64,000 nt of DNA, from contig JAQQWL010000004.1 of the NCBI GenBank assembly GCA_038363925.1, forward strand, positions 868,001 to 932,000, given 5' to 3'. A program made the translations under genes and the position numbers. The DNA comes from Apiospora phragmitis (Eukaryota > Ascomycota > Sordariomycetes > Amphisphaeriales > Apiosporaceae). How positions within the stretch are numbered: position 1 is the stretch's first letter; each line of letters opens with the position of its first letter. This document shows, piece after piece, positions 1 to 11,537 of the stretch. Under the pieces are notes generated by a model. That model was not told where the DNA came from. It saw only the letters and a program-made list of their open reading frames with translations, and ran no database searches.

Positions 1-87
1 TATAAATTATTATTATAAAGGTAAAACCGGCTTTAAAACCTTTATTATTTATTTATTTAATTAGTTTAAAAAAAGGCCGAAGCCGGA

Positions 88-161
88 CCCCGATAAGATT
101 CGAACTTATTTATTTAAATAATAAAACTAAAAAATCTACGCCTTATTAATTAGTTACGGGG
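88..161 (-). pseudogene. tRNA-like relic inside the RIP block
   Basis: On the minus strand 74 nt can be laid out as a decayed tRNA: ends CCCCG and CGGGG pair, a D-arm-like stretch follows (TAACTAATTAATAAGGCGT, resembling TAGCTCAGTTGGTAAGGCGT after C-to-T/G-to-A change), then an anticodon-arm-like stretch and a T arm whose loop GTTCGAATC is intact with a 5-bp stem. The variable region would be long (about 10 nt). It could be a RIP-mutated tRNA, a tRNA-derived SINE head, or chance. The anticodon cannot be read safely. No functional tRNA is claimed. Confidence 0.3.
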
Positions 162-2815
162 TTTATATTACGCCGAGGAATTCATTTTATTACGAAAAAG
201 AAACTAAAACAAAAACCTAACGGTACGACTATTTAAAACGCTAAGCTTAAGAGGCCTAACTCGTTTTTAAAATAAGTAGCCCAGTTTTCGGCGATATCCT
301 TATAAAGGGAGGCGAGAAATATAAAAGCTCGCTTTTTAATAAAATTAAAAACTATATTTTAAATAATAAAACCGCGGTCGCGACGAAAAAGGCGTAATAA
401 AACCATAGTTTTAAAAACGTTAACCTTTTTTATAATTTAACGAAATATTAACGGAATAAACCCGTAATTAATAAATATAAAATATTTACGGTATTAATAT
501 TAAAAAAGGCGAAACGTTTACGTAAAGCGTCTTTTCGCGAAGCGTATTTTTAACGGTAAACGATTAAGCTTATTTATTCGTAATATTACCGTTAATAAAA
601 CAGGGTCGGGACTTAAAAACTTGCCGTAAAAATCTTATTACTTTAATAAACTTTTTTAAGCCGGAAATTCCGAACTCGGCTTTATAGCCTTTTATTACGC
701 GGTAAAAAGAAACGACGAAACGGCATAAAATATTACCCGTACGGCGGCGGAGCTCGATAAAAAAAATAAAGGCATCGTCGTTATTAACCTTTTAAAAGTA
801 TTCTATTAAGCCCAAAAACACGATAGCGACGATTTAGAAATCTCCGACCAGCGCGTTAAAAACTTTTTAAAAAAGCTTAATTAAAACGCCTCGAAAACGA
901 ATCGATACGATAAATTTATAACCTCGTAAGTCTTATTATTATTATAATAGCTTATTTTAAAATTAAACTAACCGTAAACTAGGGATTAGAGATTAATAAA
1001 AAAATAATTAAACTTAGGGCGCTCGTTAATAAAGGGTTTATAAACGAAAGCCTATAACGAAACGTAAGGATAATAAAACGAATTAGGCGCGATAAATAAA
1101 ATACCGCCGTCGTAACTATTAAATAATTAAATATATTAAAAAACGGCGGTTATTATAATATAAAAAAAGAAATTCGTAATAGTTCCTATTTAAAAACGTA
1201 TAAATAAACAACTAAATCGTAGTATAAAATAACGAATTATTATTAATCGAAACGGAAAGAATTAATTAAATCTTAAAATAACTTTATTTTAAAATTATAA
1301 AAAGCTTATCGCAATTATTTATATATTTACCTAAAAATATTTATTAACGCATTAATAATATAATACGCGATCCCTTTACTTTTATTTACTCCACACCTTT
1401 ACTACCCTTTACTAAAACACCTCGCGAAAATTACGAAACATATTCGTTTCTATTACTTAAAGATCTTACGCTAAAAATATAGCAAGGATTACTAAATAAA
1501 AAAGGGGATAATTATAACAGGATAAAAAAAGTATCCGTATATTTTATAGCTCCCGGGCCTCTTTCCTTCTAGTTTCCTTATAATATCTCATATTCCCGTA
1601 AAGAATATATATGGGACAAGCGTTAGCTTTATTTTATCACACCTGTATACTGCTAATACCTAGGGATCGATGCACTTTCATAATAATTTCCGGTATTAAT
1701 AACGGTATTATATTTAATACCACGTTAAAAAGAATCGTATAAAGCTTCGAATTTTAAAAAGTATTAATAATTTTTTATATAAACTCGAGATCACTTTACG
1801 AATACTTAATTAAACTAAGAATAACGAATAAGAAAAAACTAATAATTAATATTATATCGCTTTAGGAATTATATAAAAAAAAGGAGATATTAGAGGTTTA
1901 TTATATCGATAATAGAGATAATCCGGTAAATACCTTCACTAAAATATTCTCAAATAAGGCCCTCGAGCAGCTAGTCTTAACGAATAGCCTTACCGTATAT
2001 ACGGAAGCGTATATCGAGAGGCTAAACTTATATAACGAGTAATTAAAAAAAAGAAATATAAAAAAAAAGAGAGATTTCTTTTATTAATCCTTTTTTATAT
2101 AATTATTATCGATATATTTTATTTATTAGGTATTATACGAAAATTAAAAAAAAACCGTAATATATTATAATTTAAACGAGTAATACGACAAAAATAACCG
2201 TATAAAAACGCTACCTATATATATACGAAAACTATTTATTTTATTTATTATTAACTTATTGTTATATAACTATTATTTTAACTTTATTATTACTACTTTT
2301 ATTCTCGTTATTATTGAGATTAAAGTTTACGAATCGTAAACTATAATATAAATACCGGTTATTATACGAAGCTTAAACGTATAAAGTATAAACGCCGTCC
2401 TAATATCTATCGAAACGAACATATTTACAGAACGGAATATAAAACTAGACGTACCGATTATTATAAACGCTATTAATATTACCGCGCGATTAAACGAGAA
2501 CCGTACGAAAATAACCCTCGTAACGAATAATACGAGCGAATAGGCGGCGAATATTATTGTTTATCAGTACGCGTATCTCGATATTACGGCTCGGTAAGTT
2601 ATAAACGCGAACTTCCTTATTTTATTATATAAAATTAATAAACGTTAAAAATTAAAAAAGAAATAAAACATTATACGTTAATATAAAGTATAAATATAGC
2701 TTATTAATTTTAAACCGAAAAAGTCGGTAACGTTATTTAACGTTAATTATAATCGATTATATTAATAATAATAACGCCGAAAGAATTAATAACTTATTAA
2801 TTAAATATCGCGCGA

Positions 2816-2838
2816 ATATATATATATATATATATATA
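2816..2838. repeat. (TA)n microsatellite
   Basis: Uninterrupted run of about 11 TA dinucleotides inside the RIP-decayed block, probably a by-product of CpA-to-TpA decay plus slippage. Confidence 0.9.
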
Positions 2839-3900
2839 AACCTATATTATATAAATTATTTATATACGAAAAAATATTTATTTATAGAATTACTTTTATT
2901 AATTCCTTACGAATATAACGTATTATAATATACGACGGTCACCTACTATTATTACTACTTTTAAACGAATAACTAGAATAACTAATCGAATAGACCTGCC
3001 ACTTAACTAAAACAACGTTAAAAAGGTATAACATCACCTATACAGTTTAGGCAGGTACCGAGTACCGGATTAGAGTAACCTAACCGTACGAGACCCTCGT
3101 AAAAAGAAGGCTCATATCTAAAAAGGGGAACAGGCTAATTCTATTACTAAAATAGAAAACTGCTAGTATTAAAACAGCTAGAACTAAAGCTGTCCATATT
3201 ACTTTAAAAAGGGTACTACATACCTACGCGTATAAACCCCTTTTCTATTTTATAAAAAGGGGTATACAATACCCCTTATAGCTAGTACTAAAGATAGATA
3301 TAAATAATAGAATATAACGATTAAACCTCGATTAAAACCGAAACTTATACGTATGTATAAGAGCTTATTTAATAATATACGTAATTTAATTAGAAATTAA
3401 AACTTAATTACCTTAATTAATACTTTATTAATATATTAAAAGTCGATTCGATATTACTTCTTTATTTTTAAATCTAGGTAACATTAAAGGAAGGCTTTTA
3501 TTTAATTTTTACCGAGTGGTTAATAATCTTTTTTAAGGGTTAAAACTCGTTAAGCTAGTTCTTTAATTTATATATATATCAGTGCTATATTAAAAGCTTT
3601 TTAAGCTAAAACTTAATCTATTAAATACTTTTCTTATATTAAAAAAAGCTTTTAATAACTTTCTTTAACCTCTCGCTTTAATTTAACTTTATAAAGGCAG
3701 TTAATTAATATAGTCTTTAGTATACCTTAATTTAAAGCGGCCTAGTATATTAATTTACTATTTATAATATTAAAAATTATAATAGTAATATTAAAAATTA
3801 TAATAATAGTATTATTTTATATATAAAGTACTATAAATACTAAATAAATATAATATAAAAAGAATGAGATAAATTACTTTAAAATTAGTTAAAAAAAATA

Positions 3901-4422
3901 AGTAATAAAGAAAAGTAGCGGTGAGCCATTTTGGTGTTATACAGGGGTGTCGGTTATGAGGTGACATACGTTTAGCGTTAACCCCAGGAGATACCCAAAT
4001 ACCTAAGTCAAGAGGTATGTAAGTAGGTACTTGATGATGTAGTGTGGAAATCATACTCGCATCGCATGTTGGCCACACAAGAAAGTCAGGAAATCCAGCC
4101 TAATTAAAGTAAGGTAGTATTGTGGTCTAGGGGAAGGACATCCCACATGATGAAGATCTGACATAACCATCACTTATGGCCAAGCTACACGCCATCTACC
4201 ATTCAAAGGCATCTCATAATATTATACACAAGCCAGTCGATCTGTACACTTCCTATCCTCCCTTGAGCCGCACCCTCCACAGCAACATCCATGAAACGAA
4301 TGCATCGAGCCTAATCAAACAACCATGGCGTAATCTCCGTCAAAGCGGTATTAATACAATCTCATAAACCGCCCTTTCCCATGCAGGTTCCGCCCGTCCA
4401 TCCCAAGCACTGATGTAGCCAG
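3901..4422. other. Intergenic, edge of RIP block to first gene
   Basis: Base composition becomes normal here. I see no credible coding region; the short plus-strand frame at 4176-4367 has no domain, no splice context and lies in what should be the 3' flank of the next gene. Confidence 0.5.
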
Positions 4423-4764
4423 CTACTGCTGCTCCTGCTTCTGCTGCTGACGCCGCTCATCGTCACTGACATCTTCGACGAGCCGGTCTCCGCCCCGGGA
4501 CGTGCCGCCGAGGGAGTGGCCATGGGGGTCCAGCTCCGTGGTCTCGTGCAGGACGGGCTTGCCCGTCTCCTCGGTGGTGCGCTCGATGCGGCCGCCGTCG
4601 CGGCTGTTGTAGGAGCCGTGCTCCGTGAAGGTCTTGCTGTGCGACTTGTTGCCGTCGCTACCGCCTCCGCTGGACGAGGAGGAGAAAGAGGAAGAGACGA
4701 AGGTGGAGAAGGAGCTGCTGGCGTTGGAGGTATGGGTTTGCTGCTGTTGCTGGGAAGAAGGCAT
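4423..4764 (-). CDS. Small Ser/Gln-rich hypothetical protein
   Basis: Single-exon frame of 113 aa starting at an ATG (4764). The N-terminal third is low complexity: a Gln run, then a Ser/Phe-rich stretch and Gly/Ser linker. The middle (about residues 38-85) is hydrophilic and non-repetitive, with the acidic/basic stretch TEETGKPVLHETTELDPHG, and the C-terminus ends in a Gln-rich tail. There is no signal peptide or membrane segment, so a small soluble, probably disordered protein is expected. Short Ser-rich proteins of this build are common as conserved hypotheticals in ascomycetes, but I do not recognise a named family. The minus-strand frame is preferred over the overlapping plus-strand frame (4516-4773), which lacks any recognisable composition and is the GC-rich antisense shadow. 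Confidence 0.6.
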   Translation of the reverse strand: MPSSQQQQQTHTSNASSSFSTFVSSSFSSSSSGGGSDGNKSHSKTFTEHGSYNSRDGGRIERTTEETGKPVLHETTELDPHGHSLGGTSRGGDRLVEDVSDDERRQQQKQEQQ

Positions 4765-5471
4765 CTTGGGTGAGGTTGCGGTAGTGCTTTTTCTTTTCTC
4801 TTGATGTTGTGTGGTCTTGAGAGCTGGAGGTGATTTGGAGTTCTCTGAAAGCTTTCTGGGAGGTTATGTGTGAGTAGAACAGTTGTTTAAAGAATTATTA
4901 GGGAAGATTGTTGTGTTTCATTTGGCGAGATGGTTGGTCAAAGAAAACAGCCGTATGTAGTAGAAATCCGGTGATGTGACGTCATTCCACCCCCGCCATT
5001 GACGAAATCTACGTCAACATGGTAACGAAAGCATCACGTCGCACCTACCCGGCAGGTACAGTATTGACAATGCATGGTTTCCAGATTGTCACACCTGGAG
5101 GAGTCTGACATAAGACACCAGTAAGTAGTTCCAATCGGATGAGCAACTCGCCCGACCGCGTGAATGCGGAGTTGGTAGTCGCAGCGGGAAAGCCCGTGCG
5201 TCGGTGAAAGGTGGGGTCTTTCCGGAAGCAAAAGCAGGTGCCCGTAGTCACGACTTTCTGATAAACGTAGGGGACTGGATTGAATGCCAAAGTACAGTAC
5301 CATATAAGTCGTCTCTTATTCATTGTAGACAGGTCCATATTAGAGTACATCCTGGCGAAGCAAAGCTCAGGTCACAAGCAACCGACCGTAATCCGCGGAC
5401 AGTCAACACTATGCACTCCCCGGTTGTTTCGCAACGTGGCCATTTTCAGGACCATCTTCCTGCTCCATGAT
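4765..5471. other. Intergenic
   Basis: Promoter and 5' leader of the small minus-strand gene plus the 3' flank of the rhodopsin-domain gene. Several overlapping frames of about 90-100 codons occur on both strands (5034-5470) but none has a domain or splice partners. Confidence 0.4.
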
Positions 5472-6777
5472 CTATGACGTCTGGATATTGATCCTAGGCA
5501 ACTTCAAAGAAAGGGTGGCCTGGAACTCAAATATCGTCGTCGGGCTCTGCGCGGCGGGCGCATTGCCCATGTTAACGGGGCTCAGCTGGATCTCCGAGCC
5601 CTCTGAATCGCCCAGCTCGTTGAACCCTTGGTTCCGCGGCTTAGAGCGGCGGCTGCTGCGCTTCTTCGAGAAATTGAAGCCGGAGTCAGTCGTCGAGCGC
5701 GAGCGGTCGGACGTCGAGCCCAAGGTGCCGCGGAACAGCGGCCGCAGGAAGGGTACGCAGGCCAGCGACACGGCCACGCCGACCTCGACGGTCGAGAACA
5801 AATAGGCGAGCAGGCCGGAGCCCGTGGGGTTCGTCGCGTCCAGGCTTGGTATCAGGGTTTGTCGGTAGATGGTCACGGCGCAAGTGCTGGTACACGCGCA
5901 ACTCCAATATCAGTTTTACTTTTCTTCCAGGGCGCGCGCATATTCCTGGTGTCTGCTAATAGGGAAGAGGATTCGGAAACTCACGTGAAACCGACACTGA
6001 ACATCAAGACCAGCACGACCTTTTTACGCAGCTGCATCTGCAGGTTGTAGACAAAGGAAAGAGGAAGCAAGAGAGGACGACCACGTCGCTGATGACGTTG
6101 ATTGCGCTGAGCCACTCGTAGTAGATTTTGACGTCCCCGCACTTTCCCGGGACCACGCCCGCCCAGTCGCAGTTCTTCTCAAAGGGCTGGCAAATGACCA
6201 AGCCCGCGATGAAACCGCAGAAGTTGCAGACAATGATGAAGCTGCCGACAACGTGGACGGCCATCTTCATCCGCAGAATCGGCATGAGCGTTTGATACAT
6301 GGCCAGGACGGACAGCTTGCTGGTCAAGACACAGCAGTTCCATAGCAGTGGCCAAGCAGCCATACACTGGGGACATATGTCAGCAACCGCTTGCACAGAT
6401 ACTCATGCGGGTGTGCGGGAAAGAGAGGAGGAAAAGGGGGGGGGGGGGGGGGTGGGCAACCATACCCTGAAGAAAGTATTGAGCGCACCGGGACCGAACC
6501 GGACGAGAATTTCTTCCAAATCGAAATTGAAACCGCCCTTGAACACCATGAAGAAGTCGACAATGCATAAGGCCAGCACAAACATCAGCGCCAGCGCGAT
6601 GCACCAGTCGCTCGCGTCCAGGGCTGCGCTGGAAAACCGCGACCTCGCTAAGAAGCGCAGGGCCACGAGTGTCGTGGGGATTACCATTGTCAGCACACAC
6701 GTCACAATCATCCAGACCTGACCAGCATTCTGGATGGGAATCGACTCATAGCTGCCGCTGCTGGCGGGCGTGGCCAT
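5472..6777 (-). pseudogene. Rhodopsin-domain (Pth11/SAT4-like) membrane protein, frame broken
   Basis: Three exons on the minus strand: 6466-6777, 5985-6366 and 5472-5886, with GTATGG/CCAG and GTGAGT/CCAG introns. The product is a multi-pass protein of the fungal rhodopsin-like family (Pth11/SAT4-like, not opsins with retinal lysine): early helices, the extracellular Cys pair region (CQPFEKNCDWAG... PGKCGD), the family motif LPLSFVYNLQMQLRKK on the cytosolic side of a helix, then a last helix (SGLLAYLFSTVEVGVAVSLA) and a Ser/Arg-rich cytosolic tail. Such proteins sit in the plasma membrane and some act as surface sensors; the ligand here is unknown. Between SDVVV and LPLSF (about 6071-6085) the frame jumps by one lost base; total exon length is one short of a multiple of three. 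This is either a pseudogene or an assembly indel. Intron 1 holds a 17-nt pure G run (plus strand). Confidence 0.7.
6436..6452. repeat. 17-nt poly-G tract in intron 1
   Basis: Seventeen consecutive G on the plus strand, i.e. poly-C on the coding strand of the rhodopsin-domain gene, inside its first intron. A similar 12-nt run lies in the first intron of the second rhodopsin-domain gene (17825-17836). Confidence 0.9.
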
Positions 6778-8431
6778 GGTGGTGTCTGATGTGTGCGTGC
6801 TTGCTACGCCTCAAGAAGAGACTCTTCCCCAAACGAAGAGAAGCAGAGAGAGGGTTGGAACAATTCTCTTCCCCGGGCAGCCTGATCTTTCCTCGTATTG
6901 AATGCAGCGAGATCTGGGGCTGGGACGCTCCCTTATCCAGCAACACAATGATGGCCACAGCAACGATAACCCATTCAGATGACAATGACAAGATGGTCGT
7001 CGTATTGAGATCCATATCGTAAGGTCGCGGAAATGCCCGCCGATGAACTGTTTACCATATCGAGCCAAACCACCTGTCAAGTCAATTTTAACATTAGCTA
7101 TGCATTCACATGAAACAAAAGAAATGCCGATCGGTACAAGGAAAATGAGTAGACTTGGTCAAAACATAGTCGACAATTAGAAGTCGACGTATTTCGCATG
7201 GGTGGGAGAAAATCATAAGACAGGATACCCCGAACACCGTGAAACATATATGCCAGGCGAGAGGTTGTTTCTTTTTGTGATTTTGTGGGCAGTAGCGTAT
7301 ATGTGAACCGGCTCTCCGGTAGTTTGAACGCTGTAGAGGAGGTTCAGGGGTCCCCGGTGCTGTCCATGGCGCCGCGCGGCAGCTACTGGATCCCGACGTA
7401 ACGGTTGGCCCCACCCCTCGTCAGGGACCAGAGCCTTTAGGTTTCCTATTGAATACGAGATCTCTTGAATGCTTAGTCCCGGACCCGGCTTCTGAGTTCC
7501 TGAGCGGACCGATAACGAGAGCGGGGGTCCTATTCCCCCTTATCACACGTGAACTGTTGTCAGGCTTGGAGCGATCCCCGGCAGATTTGTCGACGAACTC
7601 GAAATGAATGATATAGACATATTAACATCGCGATGGAGTGCTATTACTAGCCCAGGCAAGTTCAAAGAAGTGACGGTCTGGGGTTCGAAGTTCATCTGTC
7701 AAAGGTTGCGTGCGATGTTACGTACTGACTCAAATGATGAATGCAAGCTGTAACCTTACGACCAACAGATGGGTATGCATATTAGTTGCGTCTGTTTACT
7801 ATAGGATCAGTAGGGGTAGGACTATGAGATTCAGGGATGTTGCCGGTGCGGCAAACTCCTATGAAGTGTGGCAGGTTTCGAAACGCAGAGGCCGATCAAA
7901 TTGCCGTTTCCAGTCGTTCGTTGGCCCGTTCACCCGGGTTTGGGCTTGGTGGTGGCCGGCATGGGGATGATGATTTGTGGCATCCTATTGGTCCATGCCT
8001 CCCTAGTAGTCCACTGCTGATGCTACCGTGTACGGACATTTCGAATCTTCGCCAGATTCCTGGGATTGGTAAGACTCCACCACTGACTCCGCACTCTCCC
8101 AGTTTCGAATTATAGATTTCGCACGCACGTGTGAAGTAACTTGGGTTGATCCGCTGGCTAAGTGTTATGTGGGATCTTCATGGTGCTGGCAACTCGCGTG
8201 AATGGCCCGTGGGCTGACCCCTGCGTAGGAAGGATGCACCAGTGATCAAAAAGGAGGAGGTGCCGAGGATTTGCTAAGGGCTGACGTGTCTGCAGTCGCC
8301 GGGGGATCATCATCAGCATCTCGTGCAAACAAGACACAAGGCCTCTGAGAAATCAAGTTCATCAGTATTAGCCTGTATCCAGAAATGCGAACATCAATAA
8401 CCCCAACTCGGCACAAGGCAGCAAACGCAAA
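6778..8431. other. Intergenic
   Basis: Upstream region shared by the minus-strand rhodopsin-domain gene and the plus-strand SDR gene. Only unsupported overlapping frames occur (6746-7080 and 7106-7414 minus, 7710-8115 plus). No RNA gene seen. Confidence 0.4.
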
Positions 8432-9755
8432 ATGGGTTCTTTGGCAGTCGACCAGCGAAAGGTGGTGATAATCACAGGTGCTACTAAGTCCGCTCTTCTA
8501 CACCCTTTCCCACGTGCCCCTCCCTACCCCAGCCCGCTCGTCCACCACCATTCTGACATTCTGTCTGCCCCGTCCTGTAATAGAGCAGCATCGGCCGTGA
8601 CCTCCCGCACCGGCTGCACACCCGTGGCTACAACGTCGCCCTAACGGGCCGGTGGGCAGCCGCGGGCGAGGCACTGGCCAAGGCGCTGGACACGACGGGC
8701 CGGACGACGCTCTTCGCCGAGTGCCACGTCGAGTCGTACGACTCGCAGAGGCCGTCTGCCGCGTCGTCTGGGACAAGTGGGCGCGCATCGACGCCCTCGT
8801 CGCCAACGCGGGCATCGTCGACAAGGAGTCGCGCTACGGCCTGGCGCGGCGCAGCGCCTCGGTCGACGACGTGCCGCCCTGCCCGGACCTCGGGTGCAAC
8901 GACGCCGACTTCAAGGGCGTCGTGTACGGCACCGAGCTAGCCACGCACTACGCACGCCACAACCCGCCCGGCGTCCGGGGCGGCAAGATCGTCGTCACCG
9001 GTTGTATCTTCGCCATCTATCCGTGCCCCACGTTCCCCAAGTATTGCGCCGTCAAGGCGGCGGCGCTGCAGTGGGTCCGCGCCTTGGCGCCTGTGTTGCT
9101 GGCCAAGGTGAACATCGCCATCAACACCGTGCTGCCCAACGCATACGACACCGGCATCATGGCCGACTTCAAGGAGTCCTACCTCGACGAGCAGTAAGTA
9201 CAAACTATTTCACTTAGCCATTGACAGTATCACGGCATGTGTCACACGCATGCCAACGAAGGCATGCATACCGGTCCAACAAATAACGGCATTCCTGAAG
9301 GATATGGCGGCCAAGGGACAAAGGGACGTCCGGAGGATGCCAGACTAGGTGTATATAAACCTGATGAATCACCCTCCTAAAAGGAGAGGAAGGACAGAAG
9401 ACTAGAGCCCCTAGAAGTGCCATAGTTAATTATTAGCTGAATCAGAACCAAGCCTTTACTGCCCTTGTCACAGTATGATTGCTTACTACTGGTATTGCCC
9501 ATTGCCAGCTTGACGTAGAAGGAGTGCCTCATGTCGGCCTACGACGTCTTTCTGGAGGATGAGTCGCATACCAAGACCGGCCAGGCAATCGAGACGGTGT
9601 ACGAGTCGCACTATTATCATGACGTGCCCGAGTACAAGAGCGGCAACGTCATCGAGAGAACGGACAAGGTCTACGAGCCCTTGTTTCAGTGGATGCACAG
9701 CGAGCGAAGTGGCCTGCCGAATGCGTACAAGGAGCCGCAGAGGAAGACGACATGA
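8432..9755 (+). pseudogene. Short-chain dehydrogenase/reductase, disrupted
   Basis: Three exons: 8432-8487, 8586-9193 and 9509-9755. The product is a classical NAD(P)-dependent SDR of about 303 aa: a cofactor site spanning the first intron (VVIITGAT... SIGRDL), the NAG motif (LVANAGI), a Ser region (VVTGCIF), the catalytic YxxxK (YCAVK) and a C-terminal stretch ending in the third exon (SAYDVFLEDE). The substrate cannot be told. The first donor is GTCCGC, an unusual site, so that boundary is soft. Two lesions: a one-base loss near 8741-8750 (HVESYDS to AEAVCRVV changes frame) and an in-frame TAG at 9516-9518, just before KECLMSAYD, where a Gln or Trp codon is likely ancestral. If both are real the gene is dead. 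It is followed by the antisense relic at 9760-10140. Confidence 0.75.
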
Positions 9756-9759
9756 GCGA

Positions 9760-10140
9760 AAGCAAGTGAATGAAATTATTAGATTCAACCCGAGAATGAA
9801 AGCGGTCTTCGTTAACGTTTGCTTTTGTGCCGAACTTGTCGCTAGTTGATACCAACAAGCCGGCCTGTTTTCCCACAAAGATTCCGGCGCAATAGGCCTG
9901 CGTGGTGCCCAAGTTCCAACCATGATAAACATCGACGTTGCCTATCGCCCGCACGAGCGTGTGATAGTGCCCGGTTATCATATGCGTGGCCTCCTGAGAT
10001 AAAACAAGTGGGCACTGTCGAGGAAAGTGTGTAGCAGTAGATCGAGTGGTGTTTCGACGAGCGCGGCGCGCCAAACTTACTCCAAACGTGGCGTCGGTCT
10101 GCAGCCAAGCCTAGTGCCGGTTCATCATGTCCCCGACTCC
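9760..10140 (-). pseudogene. Decayed two-exon coding relic, family unknown
   Basis: On the minus strand a plausible exon ends at 10081 (donor GTAAGT) and joins at 9993 after CTCAG. Across the junction one frame reads AWLQTDATFG-EATHMITGHYHTLVRAIG and continues through VDVYHGWNLGTTQAYCAGIF, a protein-like composition. An in-frame TAG at 10111-10113 sits where Trp would fit (RH-stop-AWLQ). The downstream part runs antisense into the last SDR exon, where it loses protein-like character. I do not recognise the family. It is probably the remnant of a larger gene, but may be chance. Confidence 0.3.
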
Positions 10141-10485
10141 CCCTATTCAAACCTTGGACTGGCGGCGCAATGACTCGGTTGGCGACAATGGAAACAGAAA
10201 CAAGAAGACGTAATCGCTTTCTGGCGGCGGTACACCCCCGTGGTGAAAGCTTAACACCGGATGACTTTACCAATCTCACCATCGGCAAAAACAGCCGCTT
10301 TTCTTTTTACTTCCACTTCTTCTTGGCCGGCCAAACATAACCACGTGAAGATTATCGCGACGGACAGCAGTTGGTTGCCTCATACTCTAGTACTTAATAC
10401 CCCATCCCCAGAGACAAATAGACCAAGATCTGGTTGCTTTCCGATTGTTGCACAAATTCACAGACGGTTATTCAATAATTACGAC

Positions 10486-11537
10486 ATGGCGCCAAATAGC
10501 AGCAAAAGCTCGGGGGGAGGCAGCAAGCCCAAGCCGGACGAGAAGGGCGAATCGGCCACGGCCTCTGTCAAAGGCAATGGCCGCCAAGTCTCGGGCGCGC
10601 CGCCGGCGTCAGGCCCCCGGATCACCCTCACGGGCGCGCAGCAGACCAACCTCTCGACCCTCTGCGCGCGGGCGCAGGACGCCAAGTCGGCCAAGCCGCT
10701 CCTCAACGACAAATGGGCGCTGCACGTGCTGGAGCAGGTGCCCGGCTACGACTTCACGGGCGTCATGCCGGGCGCCTTCGCGGCCGCGGCCGTGGTGACA
10801 CGCGCCCTGACCCTGGACTGCTGGGCCGCGTCCTTCCTGGAGCGGCACCCGCGCGCCACCGTGATCCACCTGGCCTGTGGGCTCGACAGCCGCTGCCTCC
10901 GGCTGCGCTGGGGCGGGAACGGCACCAGCGCGGTGGACAAGCCCGGGACGGCGGCCAAGGGGGCCTCAAATGCCAACGTCTGTTGGGTCGACCTGGATCT
11001 GCCCGACGTCGTGGCGCTGCGGCGGCAGCTGCTGCCCTCGCCCTCCGGGCGGGGGTCGACTACCGCCTCGTGGCGGCGTCGGCGGCGGACGAGGGCTGGC
11101 TGGCCGACGTGCCCGCGGACCGGCCGACGCTGGTCATCATGGAGGGCCTGACCATGTACCTGGCGGAGAAGGACGGGGTCGCGCTGCTGCGGCGGCTGCT
11201 GCGGCGCTTCCCGTCCGGGTCCCTCATCTTCGACTGCCTGGGCTCCGTCACGGTGCGGTGCCAGGGCCTCTTCGGCCTGCTGCGGCACACGGGCGCAACC
11301 TTCGCCTGGGCCATTGACTGCCCGCGCACGCTCGAGCTGCTCGACGAGCGGCTCCGGCTCATCGAGAGCGTGGGGCCGCTCGGCATGATGGCCGGCACCG
11401 TCGAGAGCGAGATGATGCCCGCGACCGTGCGGTGGGTGTGCCGGGGGCTGGGGTACGTGCCGTACCTGCACGTGCTGGCGGACCATGTGATGCGGGATAT
11501 ATTAGCGCCGGGGGATATCGTGCGATTTGCGTTCTGA
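10486..11537 (+). CDS. LCM/TcmP-type SAM-dependent O-methyltransferase (frame break)
   Basis: An intronless gene, about 350 aa, of the leucine carboxyl methyltransferase superfamily (the PPM1/TcmP-like group that methylates carboxyl or hydroxyl groups using S-adenosylmethionine). The start is the ATG at 10486 (context ACGACATGG); the frame upstream is open but unlike protein. After a disordered Ser/Gly/Lys-rich N-terminus (about 1-45) comes the family helix (AKPLLNDKWA), the AdoMet motif HLACGLDSR (about 128-136), the acidic motif WVDLDLPDVV and, after a frame change, LVIMEGLTMYL and IFDCLG. The frame shifts by one lost base in the run CGGGCGGGGGTC (about 11053-11065); the two halves together are the normal family length. 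The small-molecule group (TcmP-like) is more likely than PP2A methylation because the Ppm1-specific insert is absent. Neighbours do not define a pathway. Confidence 0.7.

Larger units (their letters stand above)
1..3900. repeat. RIP-mutated AT-rich repeat block
   Basis: The block is AT-rich yet keeps many CpG dinucleotides while CpA and TpG are nearly absent and TpA is abundant, over long stretches (for example 361-480 and 1021-1180). That is the footprint of repeat-induced point mutation (CpA to TpA on both strands), so the original was almost certainly one or more multi-copy transposons. No open frame above about 60 codons survives before 3812. I could not see intact terminal repeats or target-site duplications and cannot name the element family. 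CpA/TpG returns at about 3900, which I take as the edge of the block. Confidence 0.85.

Noticed and set aside
4516..4773. Plus-strand frame overlapping the small Ser-rich gene
   Set aside because: Composition is the antisense image of Ser/Gln codons; the minus strand has the better start context and composition.
10721..11500. Long antisense frames opposite the methyltransferase gene (for example 10746-11486 minus)
   Set aside because: GC-rich shadow frames with Arg/Pro/Gln-rich composition; the plus strand has the family motifs.
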